Shown: positions 1-5,296 of the stretch, one piece after another
Layout: each line of letters begins with the position of its first letter
Numbering within the stretch: position 1 is the stretch's first letter
Assembly: GCA_051881335.1 (NCBI GenBank)
Contig: JBJEPR010000068.1
Location: forward strand, 1 to 5,296
Source of the DNA: Fimenecus sp051881335
GTDB lineage: Bacteria; Bacillota; Clostridia; Oscillospirales; Acutalibacteraceae
Direction of reading: 5' to 3'
DNA: 5,296 nucleotides
Notes under the pieces: model-generated
Seen by the model: the letters and a program-made list of their open reading frames with translations, nothing else
Told to the model about the DNA's origin: nothing
The model's database searches: none
Program-made: the position numbers and the translations under genes

Positions 1-55
1 GAGCAGCGGTCTCCAAAACCGCGTGCCGAGGGTTCAAGTCCTTCTGCCCCTGCCA
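1..55 (+). tRNA. tRNA-Trp (anticodon CCA), 5' end outside window
   Basis: This is the 3' three quarters of a tryptophan tRNA gene. The first four bases (GAGC) are the 3' strand of the D stem. The anticodon stem pairs 6-10 with 18-22 (GCGGT/ACCGC), enclosing the seven-base loop CTCCAAA with anticodon CCA at 13-15. The T stem pairs 28-32 with 40-44 around the loop TTCAAGT (33-39). The 3' acceptor strand is 45-51, the discriminator base is G52, and the terminal CCA (53-55) is encoded in the DNA. The acceptor 5' strand and most of the D arm are off the left edge. An encoded CCA is usual in Firmicutes and many other bacteria. Identity is certain from the anticodon; only the 5' boundary is missing. 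Confidence 0.95.
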
Positions 56-58
56 CAC

Positions 59-120
59 GAAAAGCCTTGGAAATCCTTGATACATAAGGGTTTGCAAGGC
101 TTTTCTATTTTTTCTTATTT
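59..120 (+). terminator. Long hairpin with T-rich tail, probable terminator of tRNA-Trp
   Basis: Bases 59-69 pair perfectly with 95-105 (11 bp). After one G/G mismatch (70/94) the stem continues for 8 more pairs (71-78 with 86-93, one G-T wobble), leaving a 7-base loop at 79-85. A T-rich stretch (101-120) follows. It begins four bases after the tRNA CCA end, so an intrinsic terminator of the tRNA transcript is the simplest reading. The stem is longer than most tRNA terminators need. It could instead, or also, be a palindromic recombinase target beside the tRNA 3' end. Confidence 0.7.
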
Positions 121-166
121 TTAAAAATATCCTGTAAACAGACATAAAAAAGTGTAAATAAATATA

Positions 167-194
167 AAAATGCAAGTCAAAATGCAAGTCAAAA
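167..194. repeat. 12-bp tandem direct repeat in AT-rich DNA
   Basis: The unit AAAATGCAAGTC occurs twice back to back (167-178 and 179-190), followed by AAAA (191-194), the start of a third copy. It lies in the strongly AT-rich stretch 106-222, which otherwise holds no recognisable gene. Short direct repeats in AT-rich DNA near a tRNA 3' end resemble the arm-type binding sites of tyrosine recombinases of integrative elements. That role is inference only, because no recombinase gene is in view. Confidence 0.8.
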
Positions 195-222
195 AAATTT
201 CAATTTTTTAAAACTTTTTTGC

Positions 223-342
223 AATGACCTTGACGCTTTTAGCGAAGGCTTTAACCGTATTATTGACGGATATGAGGTTATGACACGCGCTCGTTGGACT
301 ATCCGCCGAAAAATCGTAAAAATCGAATATTTCGACAAATAA
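223..342 (+). pseudogene. Possible 3' remnant of a gene (no start codon)
   Basis: A + strand frame ending in TAA at 340-342 reads NDLDAFSEGFNRIIDGYE at its left end and RARWTIRRKIVKIEYFDK at its right end. The frame stays open leftwards to a TAA at 145-147, but the part before about 223 is low-complexity AT-rich sequence with Asn/Lys-rich translation, so sense-like codons start only near 223. There is no ATG before 280, and that ATG has a GAGG only two bases upstream, too close for an ordinary ribosome binding site. The base composition also changes abruptly near 220. The tail is very basic. I do not recognise the family. It fits the C-terminal scrap of a gene cut by recombination or deletion beside the tRNA, but it could be non-coding. 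Confidence 0.3.
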
Positions 343-389
343 AAAAACACCCGCACCGAGCACTTTAACTGGACTTTTTCGACAGACTG

Positions 390-414
390 ACGGGCGGGGT
401 TGAACCCCGCCCGT
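390..414. terminator. GC-rich perfect hairpin between converging units, probable bidirectional terminator
   Basis: Bases 390-400 pair perfectly with 404-414 (11 bp, nearly all G-C) around the three-base loop TGA. On the + strand the stem is followed by TTTGTTATTGTT, a usable T-rich tail for the remnant frame ending at 342. On the minus strand the stem lies 62 bases past the stop codon of the alpha-N-acetylgalactosaminidase gene, and no other stem with a T tract is seen there. The minus-strand side lacks a T run directly after the stem, so termination of the glycosidase operon here is less certain than termination on the + strand. Confidence 0.7.
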
Positions 415-475
415 TTGTTATTGTTCACGCGTCCAAATGGTTTACACGCAAAATGCGATATCGTCTATACCGGCA

Positions 476-2386
476 TCAGTCTATTTCATAGGTGTTTGTA
501 TCCAAATCCACAGTAACAGTTGTGCCGTCCGCATAGGTAGCCCTTTGGCGACGGGTAGTGCCTAGAAATTCGTGCTTGACCATTTCTTGATTATAGAGTT
601 TTGCCTGCAAATCGGCAAGGGGTGTAATGCGGGCAATCTCTTTTTTGAGGTTCTCATCGTCCAAAAGCTCTGTATCGGTGGTGCGATTATCTGTGCCGAT
701 TTTACTTACCCCCGTACCGAACGGGCTGATATACGGCATACCTGCGCAAAGCGCACAGTACATATCGCCGTTGTCGCCTTTGGGGATGCCCCAGTTGTGA
801 AACCAATTCCACGGCACCATAATACAGTCGTGGAACACAAGATTGCCGAGCGGCACGGGAATACCTACCGCCTGCCCGTTTTCCTGCGGGCGCAGGGTGA
901 AAGGTCCGTGGTGCACAAGGGCTATATGATTTAACAGTTGCATTGCCGGCTCTTCCGAAGACATAATCAAGCCCTTGTCGTTGAGATACTCGAAACATTC
1001 TGCACGGTGCTTTATACTTTGTTCTCTTGTGATTTTATGGTCAGGGTGAAAGCACTCGTCGCCGTTCATAACGGAGAACACATCAAGATACGCCCCCTGC
1101 ACATCGACACCGTGTTCTTCCAATTCCGAATATGTTTTTTGCACAAATTCCAGCGCCTGCGAGGCGCACAGGAAGGTGTGCTCGCCGCCGTCCCAAATGG
1201 AGCAATATGGGTGTGCGCCGTCAATTTTTGTTACGGCTTTCTCTATGGAGAACACGGGCGAAGAATAGTAAAAATCTCTGTATTGGTCGTGAAGTGCAAA
1301 GATATAGCCAAGTTCACGGCTGACTTTGGAAAATTCCGAGAAGCCCTCCCAACCGCCTGCCGCTTCACAGGGCGGCAAAATGTATGGGTGTTTGTTGTCG
1401 TAGCCGTCCTTGCCCCAGCCGTCGGTGTGGATATACAGTTTATCGAGTCCGCACGCTTTCAGTTTTTTCATTTGTTCTGCACGCTCGTAAAAGGTGGCAT
1501 ACAGAATTTCATTTGTGCCGTTTTTATCGTAAAATTTGGACTTTTCGTTGATTTTGGAATAGATTTTGTGGTGCAACACAGGACAACCGATCAGCTTTTG
1601 AATGTTTTTATTTTTCTTGATTTTATCGTCAATGGAAACAAACTGATTTGTTTCCATTAAGTATTTTCGGTAGTCTTTTGCTATGGTGTTGTAGTCGCCT
1701 TGTTCGTGGAAAATAAAGCGGATTTTGCGCGCATAGGAAAGTTTCCCAAGGGAGGACATCCAATGCACGGAATTCAGAAAGGCTTTATGCTTGCCGAACG
1801 AAGAAAACATACACGCGTCATAGGGCGTTTCCACAATCGCCGTGAAAGTGTGACCGTCACACGCCCTACCCCAGATGGGCATATAGCAGTCGCCCGTGTT
1901 GATTTTGCGCAAGTAATGTGCAAAGCCGAAAGTGGAGGCAAAGTTTTCTGTATAGCCGTCGGGCAGTAAAAAGCCCTGACGCATCGCGTCAATATGATAG
2001 GATTTTTCACCTTTTTTCTTTGCATTGAACGGTGCGGGAAAGTAAACCGCCTGAATATCAAAGCCTGTTTCGTTATCCGCTTGAATAGAAAATTCAACGG
2101 TATCTTCCCCTGTGATTTCCGCCGTGCAAATAAGCGCAAAGGTAAGTTTCTTACCGAAAGCAATATAGTTTTCATAGCGGCAGACAATGCGGTTTTCGTC
2201 TTTTTCCACTGTCTTTTTCAAAGCGCTCATCAGCGGGCGGTAAGTGCTGATATACTTTTTTCCAACCTTTTTGCGGATGATAATATACGGCCGTCTGCCG
2301 TCGCTCACCCAGGAAAAACCCTTGTGCTTGATTTCGTAATCCCCTGTTACGGGGCTGTAAGACAGTTGTATATTTTTGTTTTTCAT
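476..2386 (-). CDS. GH129-family alpha-N-acetylgalactosaminidase, cytoplasmic
   Basis: This 636-residue protein is predicted to release alpha-linked GalNAc, as in the Tn antigen (GalNAc-Ser/Thr) of mucin. Seen in the sequence: an N-terminal beta-rich region (about 1-250), a barrel-like region (about 265-560) and a short C-terminal beta region. From memory, the GH129 prototype NagBb of Bifidobacterium bifidum (about 630 residues) uses Asp435 as nucleophile, Glu478 as acid/base, Asp330 to contact the sugar O4 and Trp398 for stacking. This protein has Asp330 (KDGYD), Trp398 (SIWDGG), Asp435 (GAYLDVF) and Glu478 (MSSEEP) at the same numbers. There is no signal peptide and there are 15 cysteines, so it is probably cytoplasmic. 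The start is ATG at 2384-2386 with TAGAGG 8 bases upstream. It is the last gene of the operon, 37 bases after the GH36 gene. Related clans (GH101, GH36, DUF5696-like proteins) are the alternatives. The family call is strong; the exact substrate is inferred. Confidence 0.85.
   Translation of the reverse strand: MKNKNIQLSYSPVTGDYEIKHKGFSWVSDGRRPYIIIRKKVGKKYISTYRPLMSALKKTVEKDENRIVCRYENYIAFGKKLTFALICTAEITGEDTVEFSIQADNETGFDIQAVYFPAPFNAKKKGEKSYHIDAMRQGFLLPDGYTENFASTFGFAHYLRKINTGDCYMPIWGRACDGHTFTAIVETPYDACMFSSFGKHKAFLNSVHWMSSLGKLSYARKIRFIFHEQGDYNTIAKDYRKYLMETNQFVSIDDKIKKNKNIQKLIGCPVLHHKIYSKINEKSKFYDKNGTNEILYATFYERAEQMKKLKACGLDKLYIHTDGWGKDGYDNKHPYILPPCEAAGGWEGFSEFSKVSRELGYIFALHDQYRDFYYSSPVFSIEKAVTKIDGAHPYCSIWDGGEHTFLCASQALEFVQKTYSELEEHGVDVQGAYLDVFSVMNGDECFHPDHKITREQSIKHRAECFEYLNDKGLIMSSEEPAMQLLNHIALVHHGPFTLRPQENGQAVGIPVPLGNLVFHDCIMVPWNWFHNWGIPKGDNGDMYCALCAGMPYISPFGTGVSKIGTDNRTTDTELLDDENLKKEIARITPLADLQAKLYNQEMVKHEFLGTTRRQRATYADGTTVTVDLDTNTYEID
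1631..1658. repeat. Perfect 12-bp inverted repeat inside the GH129 gene
   Basis: AATGGAAACAAA (1631-1642) is the exact reverse complement of TTTGTTTCCATT (1647-1658), with the four-base spacer CTGA. It encodes METNQFVSI (residues 244-252), between the predicted N-terminal beta domain and the catalytic barrel. Neither strand has a T run after the stem (minus strand continues GACGATAAAATC), so it does not look like an intrinsic terminator. No function can be assigned from the sequence. Confidence 0.75.
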
Positions 2387-2394
2387 TTACTTAA

Positions 2395-2400
2395 CCTCTA
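2395..2400 (-). promoter_or_regulatory. Ribosome binding site of the GH129 gene
   Basis: On the minus strand TAGAGG lies 8 bases before the ATG at 2384-2386, within the 37-base gap after the GH36 stop codon. It supports both the chosen start and independent translation initiation of the last gene. No promoter-like pair of boxes or terminator is seen in this gap, which supports cotranscription. Confidence 0.65.
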
Positions 2401-2423
2401 TTTCAAGCATCAGGACCGATGTC

Positions 2424-4625
2424 TCATTCCACCTGTTCCAATTTATAAACTACAGACGAAAAATCGGTAAGGCTGTGCCCGTTTTCGCTTTGCTCGTTGC
2501 CTTGATAATTTTGCAAAAACAGAAGTCCGTGTCGCATAAGTACCTCGCCGCTTGCTTTTACACCCGTTTTATCCACGGCATACACCTTGTCGGGCGAAAG
2601 CCCCATAAGCTTGAATTTCGGCAGCTGTGAAACGGGAAAAACAAGTTTTTGGAACAGCAGAACATAGGCGGTTTTTCGGTCGGCGCTGACGAGTTGCCAA
2701 GCGGTAAAATTCCCCGAAAAGCCGTCGGTCAGCCGATAAAAAGTACCGTTTATAATATCCGCGCGCATTGCCTTGTACGCGGCAATATAGGCTTTCAAGG
2801 CTTCTAATTCCGTCTGTGGCAGTTTGGTTAAATCATACTGCAACCCCAACACACCGAAGGAGGCAACCGCATAGCGTGTTTCCAAAGCACTTGTGCGTTT
2901 GGTTTGGTGATTGGGCACGGCGGCAATGTGATTGCACATCACGCTTACCGGGTAGCCGTAGCTTGTGCCCTCTTGGATAAGCGTACGGGAAAAGGCATCG
3001 GTATTGTCCGAAGTCCAGCCAACGGGCATAAAGCAGAGCATACCGAGGTCAAACCTTGCACCGCCGCTGGCGCACAGTTCAAATAATACATTCGGAAAAC
3101 GCGCGGTAATTTCGTAAAGCACGCGGTAAAGCCCGCACACATAACGGTGCTGTACCGTATAAAGCGGATTTATGGCAGAGGTAAAATCGGAAAACATACG
3201 GTTAAAATCCCATTTTACATAATCCGCACCGCTGGCTTTGATGACTGATGAAAGCGTTTCAATTAAAAAGTCCTGCACATCGGTACGCGACAAATCGAGC
3301 ACATACTGACTGCGTCCCAAAACGCTTCTCCCCTGTTCTGTGCCCAGCGCCCAATCGGGGTGTGCTTCAAAAAGGCGGCTTTTTCGGCTAATCATTTCGG
3401 GCTCGACCCAAATACCGAGTTTCAATCCCTTTTTGTGCACATATTCCGCCACGGCTTTCACGCCGTTCGGGAATTTTGCGCGGTTTTCCTGCCAATCGCC
3501 CAAGGAAGAGGTATCGTCATTGCGCTCCCCAAACCAACCGTCGTCAATGACGAGCAGTTCCGCACCGATTTCGGCGGCACAATCCGCCAAAGCGCACAGC
3601 TTTTCTTCGGAAATATCAAAATACACGCTCTCCCAGCTGTTGAGCAAAACGGGCTTCGGCGTAAATGCCCACGCTTTTGGCAGGATATGATTTTTCACAA
3701 ATCCGTGCATATTTTCGGAAACGCCGTTGTAGCCGTTTTCGGAATAGGTCAGCACGCTTTCGGGCGTAAAAAAGGTTTCATTCCCCTGTAAGTCAAATTG
3801 AAACCCCACGGGCGAAATGCCGTTTAACACCCGTACGCCGCCGTAGGGCGAAACCTCGAACACCTCGCGGTGATTGCCGCTGTAAATGAGATTAAAGCCG
3901 TAGCTTTCGCCTGAAACATTGTCCGCTTTTTGCGCGGCTACCATCACAAACGGATTGTGCCACGCGCCCGACGCGCCGCTTTTGGAGTCACAAATGATTT
4001 TGCCTGCCGACAGCGCCTGTTCGTGCTTAAAGCGTTCCCGCGACCACGCGCCGTCAAAGGTAATGCATTTATAGTCACCCTGCGGCAAATCCAACTGCAT
4101 ACTCGAAAGGTTTTTGACGGTGACCGCCTGTTTTGCCGCCCCCACCTCGGCATAGCGCGTAATCACATCGCACTTTTCAAACACCTGATAGTAAAGCCGC
4201 AGCTCGGTTTCGGACTGTTTATCCCGCAAAGTAACGCATAAACAGCCGTCGCCGCTGTGCGCCTGTGCAAAATCGGGGCGCTTCGACGGGGCTTGCGACA
4301 CGGTATACCCCGCATAGGAAAAGCCGCAAAGCACATCGCCACAGTTGACGGTACAACCGTTTTCGCGCAAATCCCCGTTGCCGAGAGCGGAATACTCAAA
4401 CTGCATTGCGTCAATGCCGTAGGCAATATCGTTTTCGGGATATAATGCCGATACAAGAAGCATTGACCGCTGTTCAAAAAAAGCGCTGTAATCCGTTTGC
4501 GGCGCTATGTTTTTGCCGTAATACAAATGCTGTAAATCGCCGTGCGCGGTGACGGCAAAGATGTAAGAGGTATTTTTTGTATTTAAATGAAAGACATTGT
4601 CTTTGATATAAATTCCGTTTTGCAT
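2424..4625 (-). CDS. GH36 alpha-galactosidase (733 aa), cytoplasmic
   Basis: This retaining glycosidase is predicted to remove terminal alpha-galactose. Numbering from the chosen Met, the hallmark GH36 blocks appear in order: an N-terminal beta-sandwich, LLNSWE at 327-332, DDGWFG at 361-366, SLGDW at 374-378, GIWVEPEM at 404-411, KWDFNR at 471-476 with nucleophile Asp473, CASGGARFD at 518-526, and WTSDNTDA at 537-544, which holds the acid/base Asp. Length matches the usual 720-740 residues. Family members split raffinose-type sugars or blood-group B-type caps, and some act on alpha-GalNAc. The Cys-x-Ser-Gly-Gly loop is the form common in alpha-galactosidases. The start at 4623-4625 is preferred because AAAAGGAG sits 7 bases upstream. 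An upstream ATG at 4662-4664 would overlap the previous gene by about 25 bases and add 13 unlike residues. There is no signal peptide. The beta-linked context with GH29 and GH129 genes suggests host-glycan rather than plant-sugar use, which is inference. Confidence 0.94.
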   Translation of the reverse strand: MQNGIYIKDNVFHLNTKNTSYIFAVTAHGDLQHLYYGKNIAPQTDYSAFFEQRSMLLVSALYPENDIAYGIDAMQFEYSALGNGDLRENGCTVNCGDVLCGFSYAGYTVSQAPSKRPDFAQAHSGDGCLCVTLRDKQSETELRLYYQVFEKCDVITRYAEVGAAKQAVTVKNLSSMQLDLPQGDYKCITFDGAWSRERFKHEQALSAGKIICDSKSGASGAWHNPFVMVAAQKADNVSGESYGFNLIYSGNHREVFEVSPYGGVRVLNGISPVGFQFDLQGNETFFTPESVLTYSENGYNGVSENMHGFVKNHILPKAWAFTPKPVLLNSWESVYFDISEEKLCALADCAAEIGAELLVIDDGWFGERNDDTSSLGDWQENRAKFPNGVKAVAEYVHKKGLKLGIWVEPEMISRKSRLFEAHPDWALGTEQGRSVLGRSQYVLDLSRTDVQDFLIETLSSVIKASGADYVKWDFNRMFSDFTSAINPLYTVQHRYVCGLYRVLYEITARFPNVLFELCASGGARFDLGMLCFMPVGWTSDNTDAFSRTLIQEGTSYGYPVSVMCNHIAAVPNHQTKRTSALETRYAVASFGVLGLQYDLTKLPQTELEALKAYIAAYKAMRADIINGTFYRLTDGFSGNFTAWQLVSADRKTAYVLLFQKLVFPVSQLPKFKLMGLSPDKVYAVDKTGVKASGEVLMRHGLLFLQNYQGNEQSENGHSLTDFSSVVYKLEQVE

Positions 4626-4632
4626 ACGCGTT

Positions 4633-4640
4633 CTCCTTTT
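4633..4640 (-). promoter_or_regulatory. Ribosome binding site of the GH36 gene, touching the fucosidase stop
   Basis: AAAAGGAG on the minus strand lies 7 bases before the ATG at 4623-4625 and shares one base with the TAA stop (4640-4642) of the preceding fucosidase gene. This fixes the GH36 start and indicates tight translational linkage of the first two genes in view. Confidence 0.8.
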
Positions 4641-5296
4641 TACAGCACATCGACACAAATGCAAATCGGCAAATCGTTTGCACGCTTTTCGGGGAGCGTT
4701 ATTTGTAGGTATTTGCTGTTTTGCCGGAAGGTTAAGTCTTGCTTTTCGCCCAAAATATGTACGCGCTGAATGTCATAGCGAATACCGTGCTCCGCCGCAA
4801 AACGCATGGACTGGATTTTGAGCGTTTGCGGCAGCTTGTTGCCCATGGGGAAAATATAGAGTTTGCCGGGCTTCGCGGTAAAGCAAAAATCCTTTTGAGT
4901 AAATTTTTTGTTTTCTTGAAACGCGCCGTTTTTGGTCTTTTTCCCCTCAAACGGGCAGACTTCAAAGGGATTGGAGCCGTAAATTGCCTCGCCGTTTACA
5001 CAAAGCCATTTGCCGATTTCAAGAAGCACTTTCTTTTCCTCGTCACAGATTGTGCCGTCGGGTTTCGGCCCCACATTGAGCATATAGCATCCGTTTTTGG
5101 AAACCACCTCAATCAGATTGCGGAGAATTTCGCCCGCCGTTTTGAATTGGTTGTTTTTGGTGTATCCCCAAGAGTTTTTCGCAATTGCGGTGTCGTTTTG
5201 CCAAAGTTCCCGCGCAACGCCGTCAATCTGCCCGCGTTCCACATCGTAACTCGCACAGCCGTCAAATACAGAGCCGCATTTATAAAATACGCAAAC
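4640..5296 (-). CDS. GH29 alpha-L-fucosidase, C-terminal part (5' end outside window)
   Basis: The last 218 residues of an alpha-L-fucosidase, which removes alpha-linked fucose from glycans. Counting from the first codon in the window, the frame shows SYDVERGQ at 16-23, WQND at 32-35 and SWGY at 42-45, then the typical GH29 stretch SKNGCYMLNVGPKPDG at 66-81 and IGKWLCVNGEAIYG at 94-107. A C-terminal beta-sandwich-like region fills the remainder. These blocks close the catalytic barrel in GH29. The nucleophile Asp lies upstream, out of view. Glu20 in the DVERG block is a possible acid/base, but this residue is poorly conserved in the family. The frame is open to the window edge, so the GTG at 5240-5242 is internal, not a start. 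It is 14 bases from the GH36 start, so the two are almost surely cotranscribed. Linkage preference (alpha-1,2 or alpha-1,3/4) cannot be read from this part, nor can a signal peptide. Confidence 0.93.
   Translation of the reverse strand, partial: VCVFYKCGSVFDGCASYDVERGQIDGVARELWQNDTAIAKNSWGYTKNNQFKTAGEILRNLIEVVSKNGCYMLNVGPKPDGTICDEEKKVLLEIGKWLCVNGEAIYGSNPFEVCPFEGKKTKNGAFQENKKFTQKDFCFTAKPGKLYIFPMGNKLPQTLKIQSMRFAAEHGIRYDIQRVHILGEKQDLTFRQNSKYLQITLPEKRANDLPICICVDVL

Noticed and set aside
343..375. Resemblance to the 3' end of a Cas9 tracrRNA (GCACCGAGC near a T run on the minus strand)
   Set aside because: The matching bases do not fold into the expected hairpin on either strand, and there are no CRISPR repeats or cas genes in the window.
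189..428. Minus-strand 79-codon frame across the tRNA-proximal spacer
   Set aside because: It starts beyond the 390-414 hairpin, runs through that hairpin and the AT-rich repeats, has low-complexity Lys/Phe-rich ends and no convincing ribosome binding site.
938..1660. + strand 240-codon frame
   Set aside because: It lies wholly antisense within the well-supported GH129 gene, whose catalytic residues are all in place, and has no domain-like content of its own.
2387..2423. Possible separate promoter or terminator between the GH36 and GH129 genes
   Set aside because: Only a 4-5 bp stem can be drawn and there is no T run or convincing pair of promoter boxes in 37 bases.
4626..4664. N-terminal extension of the GH36 protein from the ATG at 4662-4664
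   Set aside because: It would overlap the fucosidase gene and lacks a good ribosome binding site, while the internal ATG at 4623-4625 has AAAAGGAG at ideal spacing and starts the family-like sequence.
5240..5242. GTG as the start of the fucosidase gene
   Set aside because: The same frame stays open to the window edge with GH29-like residues before it, and a 200-residue product would lack the catalytic barrel.

Overview
The window looks like chromosomal DNA from a gut-associated Gram-positive bacterium, most likely a clostridial (Oscillospiraceae/Lachnospiraceae-type) Firmicute. This is inferred from AGGAG-type ribosome binding sites, a tRNA-Trp with an encoded CCA end, and the gene content. 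No phylogenetic marker is complete enough to name a genus.

Layout: bases 1-55 are the 3' part of a tRNA-Trp(CCA) gene on the + strand. A long imperfect hairpin with a T-rich tail (59-120) follows and looks like its terminator. Bases 106-222 are very AT-rich and contain a 12-bp tandem direct repeat (167-194). Next is a + strand open frame without a start codon (about 223-342) that looks like the 3' scrap of a gene. A GC-rich perfect hairpin at 390-414 lies between this scrap and the convergent genes. This first 475 bases resembles a tRNA-linked integration scar, but no recombinase is visible.

Bases 476-5296 are filled by three closely spaced minus-strand glycoside hydrolase genes that look like one operon transcribed from right to left. 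In transcription order they are a GH29 alpha-L-fucosidase (5' end outside the window), a GH36 alpha-galactosidase (2424-4625), and a GH129-type alpha-N-acetylgalactosaminidase (476-2386). The gaps between them are 14 and 37 bases, and both downstream genes have their own ribosome binding site.

How they work together: the three predicted activities remove alpha-linked fucose, galactose and N-acetylgalactosamine. These are the capping and core sugars of mucin O-glycans and of ABO blood-group determinants. Neither complete enzyme has a signal peptide, so the set probably acts in the cytoplasm on imported glycan fragments or glycopeptides. The most notable point is the last gene. It carries Asp330, Trp398, Asp435 and Glu478 at the same residue numbers reported for the catalytic-site residues of Bifidobacterium bifidum NagBb, the structural prototype of GH129, although the context does not look bifidobacterial.
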